A stretch of DNA of 64,000 nt. Origin: Streptomyces sp. NBC_01241. GTDB taxonomy: Bacteria > Actinomycetota > Actinomycetes > Streptomycetales > Streptomycetaceae. The notes under the pieces are model-generated. The model ran no database searches. It was not told the origin of the DNA and worked only from the letters and a program-made list of their open reading frames with translations. The stretch covers positions 3,940,501 to 4,004,500 of the forward strand of contig NZ_CP108494.1 in assembly GCF_041435435.1 (NCBI RefSeq), read 5' to 3'. Both the position numbers and the translations under genes were made by a program. How positions within the stretch are numbered: position 1 is the stretch's first letter; the number at the start of each line of letters is the position of its first letter. Positions 40,209 through 49,781 of the stretch are shown here, in pieces.

Positions 40209-40229
40209 GTCATTGCGGCGGGGCTCCGG

Positions 40230-40994
40230 TTACGGCCGCGACTGCGGCTCCTCGGCGGGCGGGGCCTGTCCGGCCGGCTCCGGATCGTGGCCCGGATGCG
40301 CCGGGTCTCCGGCCGCGAGCCGGTCCGCCCAGTTCAGCGCGTGCGCGTTGTAGTCGTCCATCACCGCGCACACCGCGTCGCGGTCGCCGAGGGTGATCGC
40401 CGCGACGAGCTCCGGATGGCCGTGCCACAGCCACTCCCGGGCACCCACGTCGTGGCGCAGATACGGCACCGCGAACACCCATGCCTGGACGCGCAGCCGG
40501 TGCAGGAAGTCGCTGATGTACGTGTTGCCGACGAGCGCGCCCAGCTCACGCCAGAACCGCAGGTCGTAGCCGATGAGGATGTCGAGGTCGCCGCCCTGGG
40601 CCGCCCGTGCGGCCTCCTGGGCCCTGCGGCGCACGGAGACCAGATGGTCCCGCTGCGCCACCTTCTGCGCGACCGACAGCACCGGCCCGCAGAAGAGGCC
40701 GCGGATGACTCCGTCGATGACCAGGGTCCGCGCCTCGACCATCGACCGGTAATCGGCCACGGTGAACTCCCGCACGCGGAAGCCGCGGTGCTGATCCGAT
40801 TCGAGCAGGCCCTGCGCGGAGAGGTCGAAGAGCGCCTCGCGTACCGGAGTCGCGGAGACGCCGTACTGCTCGGCGATCTGCTTGACGGTGAACTCCCGCC
40901 CCGGCCGCAGACGCCCGGCAAGCACTTCGTCCCGCAGCGCGTCCGCGATCTGCTGCCGCAGCGTACTGCGGGTTACAGCTCCGCTCGCGCGCAT
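40230..40994 (-). CDS. GntR-family (FadR/FCD) transcriptional regulator
   Basis: A 254-residue regulator. The winged helix contains V-K-Q-I-A-E-Q-Y-G-V-S-A-T-P-V-R-E-A-L; the FCD domain has the conserved His and Asp/Arg pattern. It lies downstream of a class III aminotransferase in the same orientation and may control it. Confidence 0.88.
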   Translation of the reverse strand: MRASGAVTRSTLRQQIADALRDEVLAGRLRPGREFTVKQIAEQYGVSATPVREALFDLSAQGLLESDQHRGFRVREFTVADYRSMVEARTLVIDGVIRGLFCGPVLSVAQKVAQRDHLVSVRRRAQEAARAAQGGDLDILIGYDLRFWRELGALVGNTYISDFLHRLRVQAWVFAVPYLRHDVGAREWLWHGHPELVAAITLGDRDAVCAVMDDYNAHALNWADRLAAGDPAHPGHDPEPAGQAPPAEEPQSRP

Positions 40995-41136
40995 GGCGCC
41001 CCTCCCCTTTTCGGCTTTCGATCACCTTAAGCCAGGGCCGCCCTGCCCGGATCCGGGCAGGGCGGGGCGGGGGAGGGGCGTGGCGGGTGCGGCCGGGCAG
41101 GGGGCGCTGGTCCGCGGGGCCGCGCGGGCCCCGCGG

Positions 41137-42510
41137 CTACACCGTGTGCTCGTCCGCGACCGACAGTGCCGCGTCGAGAGCCGCGAGGCCCTCCTTGGCC
41201 TCGGCCTCGGTGATGTTGCAGGCCGGAACGGCGTGGGTGCGGTTCATGTTGATGAACGGCCACAGGCCGTTCTTCTTCGCCGCCGCGCCGAAGGCCGCCA
41301 TCGGCGCGTTGGCCTCGCCCGCCGCGTTGTACGGGACCAGCGGCTCGCGGGTCTCCTTGTTGCGGACCAGGTCCAGCGCCCAGAAGGCACCGAGGCCGCG
41401 GACCTCGCCGACCGACGGGTGGCGCTCGGCGAGCTCGCGCAGGCCGGGGCCGAGGACCGTCTCGCCGATGTGGGCGGCGTTCTCGATGACCTTCTCGTCC
41501 TCCATCACGTGAATGGTGGCGACCGCGGCCGCGCAAGCCAGCGGGTGGCCGGAGTAGGTCAGTCCGCCCGGGTAGGCGCGGGTCTCGAACGTGGCGGCGA
41601 TCTCGGCGGAGATGGCGACGCCGCCGAGCGGTACGTAACCGGAGTTGACGCCCTTGGCGAAGGTCATCAGGTCCGGCACCACGTCGAAGTGGTCGGCGGC
41701 GAACCACGTGCCGGTGCGCCCGAATCCGGCCATCACCTCGTCGAGGATGAAGACGATCCCGTACCGGTCGCAGATCTCGCGCACGCCCGCGAGGTAGCCG
41801 GGCGGCGGCGTCATGATGCCCGCCGTGCCGGGGATCGTCTCCAGGATGATCGCGGCGATGGTGGCGGCACCCTCGAAGGCGAGGGTGTCCTCCAGGTGCT
41901 GGAGCGCGCGGGCGCACTCCTCGGCCTCGGTCTCGGCGTGGAACGGCGAGCGGTAGAGGAACGGCGCCCAGAAGCGGACGACTCCCGCCGAGCCGTTGTC
42001 GGACGGCCAGCGTCGCGGGTCGCCGGTCAGGTTGATCGCGGTGGAGGTGGCGCCGTGGTACGAGCGGTAGGCGGAGAGCACCTTCGTACGGCCGGTGTGC
42101 AGCCGGGCCATCCGGACGGCGTTCTCCACGGCTTCCGCGCCGCCGTTGGTGAAGAAGATCTTGTCCAGGTCACCGGGGGTGCGCTCGGCGATGAGGCGCG
42201 CGGCCTCGGAGCGCGCCTCGATCGCGAACGCGGGAGCGAAGGTGGCGAGTTTGCCCGCCTGCTCCTGGATCGCGGCGACGACGGTGGGGTGCTGGTAGCC
42301 GATGTTGGTGTAGACGAGGCCGCTGGTGAAGTCCAGGTAGCGGTTGCCGTCGTAGTCCCAGAAGTACGCCCCCTCGGCGCCGGCGACGGCGAGCGGATCG
42401 ATCAGGCCCTGGGCGGACCAGGAGTGGAACACGTGCGCGCGGTCGGCGGCCTTCACGGCCGCACCGGCAGCGGGGTCGACATGCGGGGCATGCGGGGCAT
42501 GAGGGGTCAT
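41137..42510 (-). CDS. Class III PLP-dependent aminotransferase
   Basis: A 457-residue enzyme. H-G-A-T, I-L-D-E-V-M-A-G-F-G-R-T-G (PLP aspartate) and F-A-K-G-V-N-S-G-Y (PLP lysine) are present. It resembles omega-amino acid/gamma-aminobutyrate aminotransferases. The ATG at 42510 has an H-A-P repeat at the N-terminus. Confidence 0.9.
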   Translation of the reverse strand: MTPHAPHAPHVDPAAGAAVKAADRAHVFHSWSAQGLIDPLAVAGAEGAYFWDYDGNRYLDFTSGLVYTNIGYQHPTVVAAIQEQAGKLATFAPAFAIEARSEAARLIAERTPGDLDKIFFTNGGAEAVENAVRMARLHTGRTKVLSAYRSYHGATSTAINLTGDPRRWPSDNGSAGVVRFWAPFLYRSPFHAETEAEECARALQHLEDTLAFEGAATIAAIILETIPGTAGIMTPPPGYLAGVREICDRYGIVFILDEVMAGFGRTGTWFAADHFDVVPDLMTFAKGVNSGYVPLGGVAISAEIAATFETRAYPGGLTYSGHPLACAAAVATIHVMEDEKVIENAAHIGETVLGPGLRELAERHPSVGEVRGLGAFWALDLVRNKETREPLVPYNAAGEANAPMAAFGAAAKKNGLWPFINMNRTHAVPACNITEAEAKEGLAALDAALSVADEHTV

Positions 42511-42589
42511 GCCGTGAGCGTAGGCCGCGCCGGGAGCGGATCGACATGGCCACCTTGTATGGCGTGGGGCGCTCTGGTGGGCAGGGTGT

Positions 42590-43048
42590 CGCGTCGGGCT
42601 GCGCGTCCAGCCCGATCTCGCGCTCGCGGAGCTGCGCCCCGAGGACAGCGCGCTGCTGATCCTCACCGGCGCCGGTCTCTGGGACTCCGGCGACGAGCTC
42701 GCCCCCTTCGCCCGGACGGCCCGCGCCTTCCTGGACGCCGGGGTTCCGGTCGCCGCGATCTGCGGTGCGACGGCGGGGCTGGCCCGCGAGGGGCTGCTCG
42801 ACGGCCGCGCCCACACGAGCGCGGTCTCCTTCTGTCTCGCGGCCACGGGGTACGGGGGTGGTGAGCGGTACGTCGACGCGGACGCGGTGACGCACGGCGA
42901 CCTCATCACGGCCGGGCCGACCGAACCGGTCGCGTTCGCCCGTGAGGTCTTCGCACGGCTCGGGGTGTACGAGGGCGCGAAGCTCGACGCCTGGTACCGG
43001 CTCTTCCACGACTCGGACGCGAGCGCGTACGAGGTGTTGCAGGGGTGA
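42590..43048 (+). pseudogene. DJ-1/PfpI-family protein, N-terminally truncated
   Basis: The frame carries most of a DJ-1 fold: L-L-I-L-T-G-A-G-L-W-D, the nucleophile elbow A-I-C-G-A-T-A-G-L and a helical C-terminus. The first 40-50 residues, including the conserved glutamate region, are absent and no start codon is in frame, so the gene is probably dead. It overlaps the MarR start by GTGA, which shows the two were once an operon. Confidence 0.7.
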
Positions 43049-43515
43049 GCCGCGCGCAGCAGGACTCGCTCAGCCGGACCGCGCTCGGCATCTTCCACCT
43101 GAACGGCCATTTTCTGGCGGTGTCGCAGAAGTTGGCCAGGCCGGCCGGGCTGACCGCAGCGTGGTGGCAGGTCCTCGGGGCGGTGCTGGCCGAGCCGTTG
43201 CCCGTGTCCGGGATCGCCCGCGCCATGGGGATCACACGGCAGAGCGTGCAGCGGATCGCGGATCTGCTCGTGGGGAAGGGACTTGCGGAGTACGTACCGA
43301 ATCCGGCCCACCAGCGCGCGAAGCTGCTCCGCCCCACGGAGGAGGGCCGGGCAGCCATATCCCGGATCGGCCCCGGCCACGCGGAGTTCGCGGCGCGGCT
43401 GGCGGAGGAACTGGGGGAGGCGGAGTTCGCGGAGACGGTACGGGTGCTGGAGCGGTTGTCCGCGGCGGTGGAAACGGTGAGGGCGGCAGGCGTTTCCAGC
43501 TCGTCCGGCGCCTGA
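43045..43515 (+). CDS. MarR-family transcriptional regulator
   Basis: A 156-residue winged-helix protein: V-S-G-I-A-R-A-M-G-I-T-R-Q-S-V-Q-R-I-A-D-L-L and the wing region R-A-K-L-L-R-P-T-E-E-G. GTG start overlapping the DJ-1 stop. Confidence 0.88.
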   Translation: MSRAQQDSLSRTALGIFHLNGHFLAVSQKLARPAGLTAAWWQVLGAVLAEPLPVSGIARAMGITRQSVQRIADLLVGKGLAEYVPNPAHQRAKLLRPTEEGRAAISRIGPGHAEFAARLAEELGEAEFAETVRVLERLSAAVETVRAAGVSSSSGA

Positions 43516-43552
43516 GGACGGAACCACCCCCAGCCCGTCCGGCGCTTGAGGA
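43499..43552. repeat. Streptomyces-type short direct repeat
   Basis: Two copies of CGTCCGGCGCYTGAGGA, at about 43504 and 43537. This unit is dispersed in many Streptomyces genomes. Confidence 0.55.
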
Positions 43553-43681
43553 CAAAACCGGAGGGAGGAATCGCCGGACACCCGGCGGACGGGCGTGAAT
43601 TACCGGACCCACCGGGGCACACCCCGCGCCGCTATTCTCGACCCGTTCCGGCGTATCGCCGCACGGGGGAGGACGCACACC

Positions 43682-45565
43682 ATGGAAAAGCTCGGGCCCG
43701 CCGCCCCACAACGCATCGGCGCCTACCGCCTGCTGGGCAGGCTCGGCGCAGGCGGCATGGGCCAGGTCTATCTGGCCCGCTCCGACCGCGGCCGCACCGT
43801 CGCGATCAAGCTGGTACGCGGCGACCTCGCCGTGCAGCCGGAGTTCCGCGACCGCTTCCGCCAGGAAGTGCGGGCCGCCCGCCAGGTCGGCTCCGCCTGG
43901 ACCGCCCCCGTGCTCGACGCCGACACCGAGGCCGCCGTGCCCTGGGTCGCGACCGGATACGTCGCCGGGCCCTCCCTCCAGGCCACCGTCTCCGGTCGCG
44001 CGGGCGCCCGCGCGGAGGCGGCTTCCGGAACGTACGGTCCCCTGCCCGAGCGTTCGGTTCACATCCTGGGTGCCGGTCTCGCCCACGCCCTCCAGGCCAT
44101 CCACGCCGCCGGACTCATCCACCGCGACCTCAAGCCCTCCAACATCCTGCTGACGATCGACGGGCCGCGCGTCATCGACTTCGGCATAGCCCGGGCACTC
44201 GACACCGTGGCCGGCGGCGGCCTCACCCGCACCGGGGCCCTGGTCGGTTCGCCCGGTTTCATGGCCCCCGAGCAGGTGCGCGGCGAGCGTGTGACCCCGG
44301 CGTGCGACGTGTTCTGCCTGGGCTCGGTACTGGCGTACGCGTCCACCGGTCGGCTTCCGTTCGGGTCGTCCGACAGCGGCGTGCACGCGCAGATGTTCCG
44401 GATCGCCCAGGAGGACCCGGACCTGACCGGCGTCCCCGTGGACCTCGTCGAACTGATCAGGGACTGCCTGAGCAAGGATCCGGCCTCCCGCCCGACGACG
44501 GACGCGATCCTGGAACGCCTGGCCGACGACGATACGGCGGAACCCTGGCTTCCGGGTGCGCTCATCGCCCAACTCGGGCGTCATGCGGTCAAGTTGCTCG
44601 ACTCCGAGGACCCGGAGGAGTCGGCGGAGGAGGTGGCCGAGGAGGCTCCCCTACCGGACATGGCACCCCCACCGCCCCCGACTCCCGCGGACCGTCCCGT
44701 CCGCACACTCCCCACGATCGTCGGCGCCCCGACCCCGACCCCCGCGCCCGCCCCGCCCCCCGGACCCCCCTCTCCCGCGTACGGCTACCCGCAGTTGCCC
44801 GCCCAGCCGCACCCCGGCCAGGGCTTCGGCCCTCAGCAGAACCACCCCGGGTACGGATATCCGCAGCAGCACCAGCCTCGGAACCACCCACAGCAACCGC
44901 AGCAACCGCAGCCCGGCTTCGGTGCCGCACCGCCGTACGGTCCCCTCTACCCCGGCGCCCCGCAGCCCGTCCCCGAGCCCGTCCGCCGCGGCAAGGCATC
45001 GACCATCGCGCTCATAGCCATCGCCGTGCTCGTGGCCATAGGCGCGGGCGGGTCCGTCTACGCGCTCATGAGCGACAACGGGCCGGGGCACGACCCGTCC
45101 CCCACCGCCTCCCCGTCCGCATCGGACTCGCCCGGCGTCGACGACCCTTCGCCCGTGGACCCGGACCCGGATCCGCCCTCCTCCGACGACCGGAAGAACA
45201 GCGACGGCCCCGTCCCGGCCGGCTACCTCGGCACCTGGTCGGGCTCCATCGACAACGCCGCGGGCCACTCCACCCGGAACCTCGTCATCCGGCAGGGCAC
45301 GGTCGGCCAGACCGTTCTCACGCTCACCGCGGACGGCCCGCTCGACACCGGCGGCTCCTACCACTGCGTCTTCCAGGCGGCCCTGACCGCGGAGCCGTCC
45401 CCGAGCGGGCCCGTCGAGGTCGGCCCGTCCACGGTCACGGTCGGCGAGCCCATGTCGTCCTGCACCGCGGGCAAGGCCACCACGCTCAACCTGCTCCCGG
45501 ACGGCTCCCTGCGGCGCGAGAACACGGACAGCGGCGAGCAGCTCACGTACACCAAGGCCGACTGA
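43682..45565 (+). CDS. Transmembrane serine/threonine protein kinase
   Basis: A 627-residue protein. The kinase domain (1-285) has G-R-L-G-A-G-G-M-G-Q-V-Y, the lysine in V-A-I-K-L-V, H-R-D-L-K-P-S-N and D-F-G-I-A; the APE equivalent is A-P-E-Q. A Pro/Gln-rich linker (about 315-430) leads to one span (about 440-462) and an extracytoplasmic domain of about 125 residues with two cysteines. GGGGAGG lies 9 bases upstream of the ATG. Confidence 0.92.
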   Translation: MEKLGPAAPQRIGAYRLLGRLGAGGMGQVYLARSDRGRTVAIKLVRGDLAVQPEFRDRFRQEVRAARQVGSAWTAPVLDADTEAAVPWVATGYVAGPSLQATVSGRAGARAEAASGTYGPLPERSVHILGAGLAHALQAIHAAGLIHRDLKPSNILLTIDGPRVIDFGIARALDTVAGGGLTRTGALVGSPGFMAPEQVRGERVTPACDVFCLGSVLAYASTGRLPFGSSDSGVHAQMFRIAQEDPDLTGVPVDLVELIRDCLSKDPASRPTTDAILERLADDDTAEPWLPGALIAQLGRHAVKLLDSEDPEESAEEVAEEAPLPDMAPPPPPTPADRPVRTLPTIVGAPTPTPAPAPPPGPPSPAYGYPQLPAQPHPGQGFGPQQNHPGYGYPQQHQPRNHPQQPQQPQPGFGAAPPYGPLYPGAPQPVPEPVRRGKASTIALIAIAVLVAIGAGGSVYALMSDNGPGHDPSPTASPSASDSPGVDDPSPVDPDPDPPSSDDRKNSDGPVPAGYLGTWSGSIDNAAGHSTRNLVIRQGTVGQTVLTLTADGPLDTGGSYHCVFQAALTAEPSPSGPVEVGPSTVTVGEPMSSCTAGKATTLNLLPDGSLRRENTDSGEQLTYTKAD

Positions 45566-45600
45566 TCAACCCAGCAGCGCGGACACCGCGTTCAGCACCG

Positions 45601-45683
45601 TTGACTCAGGACCAGCTCGGCAAGGCCATCGGTTTCTCGGCAGCGGCCGTGAGCGCGATGGAGACCTGCGCGCAACCGGCCAG
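45601..45683 (+). pseudogene. XRE-family helix-turn-helix remnant
   Basis: About 28 codons read L-T-Q-D-Q-L-G-K-A-I-G-F-S-A-A-A-V-S-A-M-E, a XRE helix-turn-helix, and then run into the unrelated transporter remnant. Confidence 0.5.
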
Positions 45684-45934
45684 GCCAGGACTACCTGCCC
45701 CGGCGTGTGGGCACCGCAGGGGGCATCACTCTGGGCCTGGCCGTCAGCATCGGCGGTATCGCCGGACCGGTCATCGGCGCCGTCGCCACCTCCTTACAGA
45801 CCGCCCTCGCACCGCTGATCGTCCTGCCCGCGGTCGGCCGGATTCTCCTGCGTACCCTGAACGAGCCCGAGTTGCTCGATGCGGCCACCGGCCGCCCGTC
45901 GGCCACGACACAAGCAAAGGACCCGAACCCGTGA
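45682..45934 (+). pseudogene. MFS transporter C-terminal remnant
   Basis: The frame reads Q-D-Y-L-P-R-R-V-G-T-A, I-T-L-G-L-A-V-S-I-G-G-I-A-G-P-V-I-G and a last hydrophobic span, ending L-N-E-P-E-L-L. This is the C-terminal quarter of a fosmidomycin-resistance-like MFS exporter. Its stop overlaps the next start by GTGA, so it was once cotranscribed with the flavin-oxidase gene. Confidence 0.65.
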
Positions 45935-46623
45935 CCGACACCGTGAGCGTTCCGCCCCATGACCGGCAGCTGCCGGAGACCGCACGCACCCGCCACCGCC
46001 GCCTCCGTGAGCAGGGGAGCCTCGACCGCGACGTACTCGACGCGATCCTCGGGGCCGGCTTCGTCTGCCATCTCGGTGTCACCGTCGACGGAAACCTCCT
46101 GGTGGTCCCCACCGTCTACGGCTCCGACGGCACCACCCTCTACTTCCACGGCTCCGTCGCCAGCCGCAGCCTGGTCGCCTCCCCCGAAGCGACCGTCTGT
46201 GTCACCGTCACCCATGTCGACGGCCTCGTCCTGGCGCGTTCGGTCTTCGAGCACGGCGTCAACTACCGCAGTGCCATGGTCTTCGGCATCCCCCGCCTGA
46301 TCACCGACCCGGACGAGAAGCTCGCGGGCCTGCGCTGCCTGACCGAGCAGGCGACACCCGGCCAGTGGGACTACGCCCGCCGCCCCAGCCGCAAGGAACT
46401 CGCCGCGACGTCCCTGCTCGCTCTGCCGCTGGACGAGGCATCGGTGAAGATACGTACCGGGGCACCGGACGACGGCGACAGCGAGGACGCACAACTCGGC
46501 CTGTGGGCGGGCGTGCTGCCCCTGCACACGACCTGGGGCGAACTGCAACCGGACCCCCTGCTGCCCCCGGGCATCCAGGCCCCGGCCCATCTGAGCCAAC
46601 GGGCCCGCACAGCGATGGACTGA
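45931..46623 (+). CDS. Pyridoxamine 5'-phosphate oxidase-family protein
   Basis: A 230-residue split-barrel flavoprotein-type protein. I-L-G-A-G-F-V-C-H-L-G-V, L-Y-F-H-G-S-V-A-S-R and V-C-V-T-V-T-H-V-D-G-L-V-L-A-R-S fit the group whose members bind FMN or F420. Substrate unknown. Confidence 0.85.
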   Translation: MTDTVSVPPHDRQLPETARTRHRRLREQGSLDRDVLDAILGAGFVCHLGVTVDGNLLVVPTVYGSDGTTLYFHGSVASRSLVASPEATVCVTVTHVDGLVLARSVFEHGVNYRSAMVFGIPRLITDPDEKLAGLRCLTEQATPGQWDYARRPSRKELAATSLLALPLDEASVKIRTGAPDDGDSEDAQLGLWAGVLPLHTTWGELQPDPLLPPGIQAPAHLSQRARTAMD

Positions 46624-46669
46624 ACCGAGCCGGGCGCTCACGGGGCGTCCGGGGCGTATCCGGACCGCG

Positions 46670-47797
46670 CTAGACCAACGGCCTGGCCGACATCAACAGA
46701 TGCTGGTGGACCGGGCGCGCCGCCTCGTCCGCCGCGTCTGCCCGGGAGGCCCATCCGGTGACCATCGCCCGCTGACCTGGGCCCAGCAGCTCGAACCGGA
46801 CCACGGGTGCGTCGAACGAGGCCAGGGCGTCCATCAGATACGACGGGTTGAAGGCGACCGTCAGCTCGTCGGTGTCCCCGAGCGCGGCGGGCAGACGCTG
46901 GGAGGCGACATCGTCCTCGTAACCCGCCTGAAGGAGCACCGAGTCGCCGGAGAACGTCAGGTGGAGCGGGCTGCCGCCCTCCGCGACCACGGCGACGCGC
47001 TTGACGGCCTCGACGAGGGGCGCCCGGTCCAGGACCGCGCGGGCGGGGTCCGTCATCGCGAACAGCTTGTCGTGGCGCGGCAGTCGGCCGTCCAGCAGAC
47101 GCACCGTGGTCCGCATCCCGGCCAGTTCGAATCCGACCGAGCCGCCGTCCAGAGCGAGTTGGACCATTCCGGCCCGGCTGAAGGAGCGGGCGATCTCGGT
47201 CAGCCTGCGGGCGGAGATCACGACATCGGCCGAGACGCCGTCCTGCCCGGGTTTCCACGCAAGCGTGCGTACGGCAAACCGGTAGCGGTCCGTCGCAGCG
47301 AGGGTCATCGTGTCGCCGTCGAGCGCCAGCCGGATACCGGTCAGGGTCGGCAGCGTGTCGTCCCGGCCGGCCGCCACCGCGACATGGGCGACGGCCACGG
47401 CGAACTCCTCCGCGTCCACAGCACCGAGCACCTCCGGCAGCGGCGGAAGCGCCGGATAGTCGTCGAACGGCAGCACCGAGAGCCCGAACCGGGCGCTGTC
47501 ACCGGCCAGCGAGAACCGTGAGCCCTCGACCTCGCACTCCACCGCACCCTCGGGCAGCACCCGGCACACATCGAGCAGCCGGCGGCCCATGACCAGCACC
47601 TTCCCGGCCCGTACGGTCTCCGCCTCCACCTCGATGCACGCGGACGCCTCGTAGTCGAGGCCCGAGATGCGCAGCCGCCCGTCGGCCGCCTCCAGCAACA
47701 GCCCGCCCAGCACGGGAACGGGCGAGCGCGTGGGCAGCACCCGGGCCGCCCAGGCCACGGCGTCGGTCAATGCGCTGCGCTCCATACGGAACTCCAT
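46670..47797 (-). CDS. DNA polymerase III beta-clamp paralogue
   Basis: A 375-residue protein with the three repeated clamp domains; V-L-P-T-R-S-P-V-P-V-L-G-G-L-L-L and the C-terminal D-A-P-V-V-R-F-E-L segment are characteristic. It is not in the dnaA-dnaN context, so it is a second clamp gene. GAGG lies 7 bases upstream of the ATG at 47797. Confidence 0.85.
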   Translation of the reverse strand: MEFRMERSALTDAVAWAARVLPTRSPVPVLGGLLLEAADGRLRISGLDYEASACIEVEAETVRAGKVLVMGRRLLDVCRVLPEGAVECEVEGSRFSLAGDSARFGLSVLPFDDYPALPPLPEVLGAVDAEEFAVAVAHVAVAAGRDDTLPTLTGIRLALDGDTMTLAATDRYRFAVRTLAWKPGQDGVSADVVISARRLTEIARSFSRAGMVQLALDGGSVGFELAGMRTTVRLLDGRLPRHDKLFAMTDPARAVLDRAPLVEAVKRVAVVAEGGSPLHLTFSGDSVLLQAGYEDDVASQRLPAALGDTDELTVAFNPSYLMDALASFDAPVVRFELLGPGQRAMVTGWASRADAADEAARPVHQHLLMSARPLV

Positions 47798-48131
47798 GAC
47801 GGCGGCCTCTTCCAGTCGTCTCGGATCGTGATCGTGAACGTGGTCCTGATCGTGATCCGACCCTAGGGGCCGCCACTGACAACGCGAGAAGAAGCGAACC
47901 GGTTGCGGCCGACGACAGCGACCACCCCCGTGAGCCGCCGTCCCCGTGCCCCTCCCCCGAAGGGGGCCGCAACCGTGTTCGGACTCTAGGACTTCGAGTA
48001 GGCGACAGAAAGATTCAGTTCGCACTGTGTGGGCCGCCGGGGGTATCAGTCCGCACAGCCAGACCGGTACGCTGCACTCCGGTTTTTTTGGCATGAGCGC
48101 AATAACGCAGGAACACAGAAGCGGAGGACGC
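47798..48131. other. Divergent intergenic region between the clamp paralogue and the PucR-type gene
   Basis: About 330 bp holding two divergent promoters. A T-run (GGTTTTTTT) lies near 48081. No gene. Confidence 0.45.
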
Positions 48132-49646
48132 GTGCACGCGCGGGAACGGGCCGACGACGTACTGCGGATGTACCGGCTGGCCCGATCCGGCGGATCGCAG
48201 GAGCTCCTGCGCTGGGTGTCCGGCCGGGCGGAGGGCTGGGCCGGACTGCTCGACGGTGACGGCACCGTTCTGCACGGCGTGACCCGGCCCCCGGACCGTA
48301 CGGGCGTCGAGGCCGCCGCGCTGGCCACCGAGGGCGTGAGGGAACTGGCGTCACTCGGCGCGCACTCCTTCTCGTTCGACAGGGGGCCGCACACCGCGTT
48401 GTTGTTCCCGCTGGACGGCCCGCCGAACACCTCTCCCCCGGTCCTGGCCGTCGTCGCCCCGCGTCCGCTGCCGGACGGGCTCTCCACACTGCTCTCCGAC
48501 GCGGCGATGCCCCTCGCCATGTGCTGGGCCGCGGAGACCGTGGAACGCAAGCGCCGCCGTGTCGACCTCGCGGAGTCCCGCAGCCGGGAAGCGGTGCTGC
48601 ATCTGCTCATGACCGGCCAGCTGTCCATCGCGCATCAGGTGGCAGGTGCTCTGAAGCCCACGCTGCCCGACCCCGTCCGGGTGTGCGTCGTGGAGTGCCC
48701 GGGCGGGCGCCGGGACGAGGTGGCACGGATCTGCGCGGAACTCTCCGGCGGCCGGTCCTGGATCGTGCGGTGCCCGGTGTACGCACGCCATCTGATCCTC
48801 ATCGCGCCGGCCGACCCGGACGCAGCCGAACAGCCGCTCGGCCGCCGGGTCGCGGATGAGGTGGACGAGTGCGTGGTGGGGGCGAGCGAGGACGTGCCGC
48901 TGTCCGACACGGCGACCGGTTACCGGCAGGCGTTCCACGCCCTGGCCGTGGCCCGCGGACTGCCCGTACGGCACGCCCGTTTCGGCTCGGCGCCGGAGGC
49001 CGCCCTGGTCGTCGGTGCGGCCGGTGCGCGGTGGGCTGACGCGCTGCTGCGCCCTTTGCTCACGTATCTGCCGCGGCGCAGCCACGACCCGGGCAGCCAG
49101 GAACTCGCGGCGACCCTCACCTCCTGGCTCGCGTTCTCCTCGCATGCGACCCAGCACCTGAAGATCCACCGGAACACCCTGACCGCACGGCTCCGGCTGA
49201 TCGGCGAGCTGCTCGGCCTCGACCTGAACCGGGTCGCCGACCAGTCCGCCCTCGACCTGGCCCTGCGCATCCGCGCCACGCCGACCGTGTCCGGGACGGT
49301 CCGCCCGGACGAGGCGACGCCGGAGCCGTCCCACCGACTGGACGACGTCCTGCGCGGCCCGGCCGCCCAGGAATGGGCGGCCCAGCAGCTGCGCCCGCTC
49401 ACCGCGTCCCGCTCTTACCGGACCGCCGCCGACCCGCGGGCAACGCTCCGCACCTGGCTGGAGTGTGAGGCCCAACTCGGCCCGACGGCCGCCACGTTGG
49501 GCATTTCGGTGCCGGGGGCCCGTAAACGCCTCGCGCGGCTTGAGTCGATTCTTCAGCGCTCGCTGCTGCAGACGCCGAGCGCTCGTTACGACCTGTGGCT
49601 GGCCTTCCGGGCCCTGGACATCGCGGGAGCGGACGCCGCCCGATGA
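48132..49646 (+). CDS. PucR/CdaR-type transcriptional regulator
   Basis: A 504-residue regulator. The C-terminal helix-turn-helix appears as L-K-I-H-R-N-T-L-T-A-R-L-R-L-I, the hallmark of PucR C-terminal domains; a second helix-turn-helix-like part (A-A-T-L-G-I-S-V-P-G-A-R-K-R-L) follows. The GTG at 48132 has GGAGG 4 bases upstream; an in-frame ATG at 48093 is the alternative. Confidence 0.8.
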   Translation: MHARERADDVLRMYRLARSGGSQELLRWVSGRAEGWAGLLDGDGTVLHGVTRPPDRTGVEAAALATEGVRELASLGAHSFSFDRGPHTALLFPLDGPPNTSPPVLAVVAPRPLPDGLSTLLSDAAMPLAMCWAAETVERKRRRVDLAESRSREAVLHLLMTGQLSIAHQVAGALKPTLPDPVRVCVVECPGGRRDEVARICAELSGGRSWIVRCPVYARHLILIAPADPDAAEQPLGRRVADEVDECVVGASEDVPLSDTATGYRQAFHALAVARGLPVRHARFGSAPEAALVVGAAGARWADALLRPLLTYLPRRSHDPGSQELAATLTSWLAFSSHATQHLKIHRNTLTARLRLIGELLGLDLNRVADQSALDLALRIRATPTVSGTVRPDEATPEPSHRLDDVLRGPAAQEWAAQQLRPLTASRSYRTAADPRATLRTWLECEAQLGPTAATLGISVPGARKRLARLESILQRSLLQTPSARYDLWLAFRALDIAGADAAR

Positions 49647-49654
49647 ACCGAAAC

Positions 49655-49687
49655 GGGGGCGTGTCCGGCCGGGCCGGGCACGCCCCC
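49655..49687 (+). terminator. Hairpin after the PucR-type gene
   Basis: GGGGGCGTGTCCGGCC and GGCCGGGCACGCCCCC pair fully except for one G-T wobble, with a one-base gap. Confidence 0.6.
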
Positions 49688-49781
49688 GTCGGGTGGGGGG
49701 GATCCACAGCTGTGAAGCATGCGGAACGTCGGACCGGTCGGCCGGTCAGCGGCCGGCAGTACTTGCGCCCGGCCACGCGCG

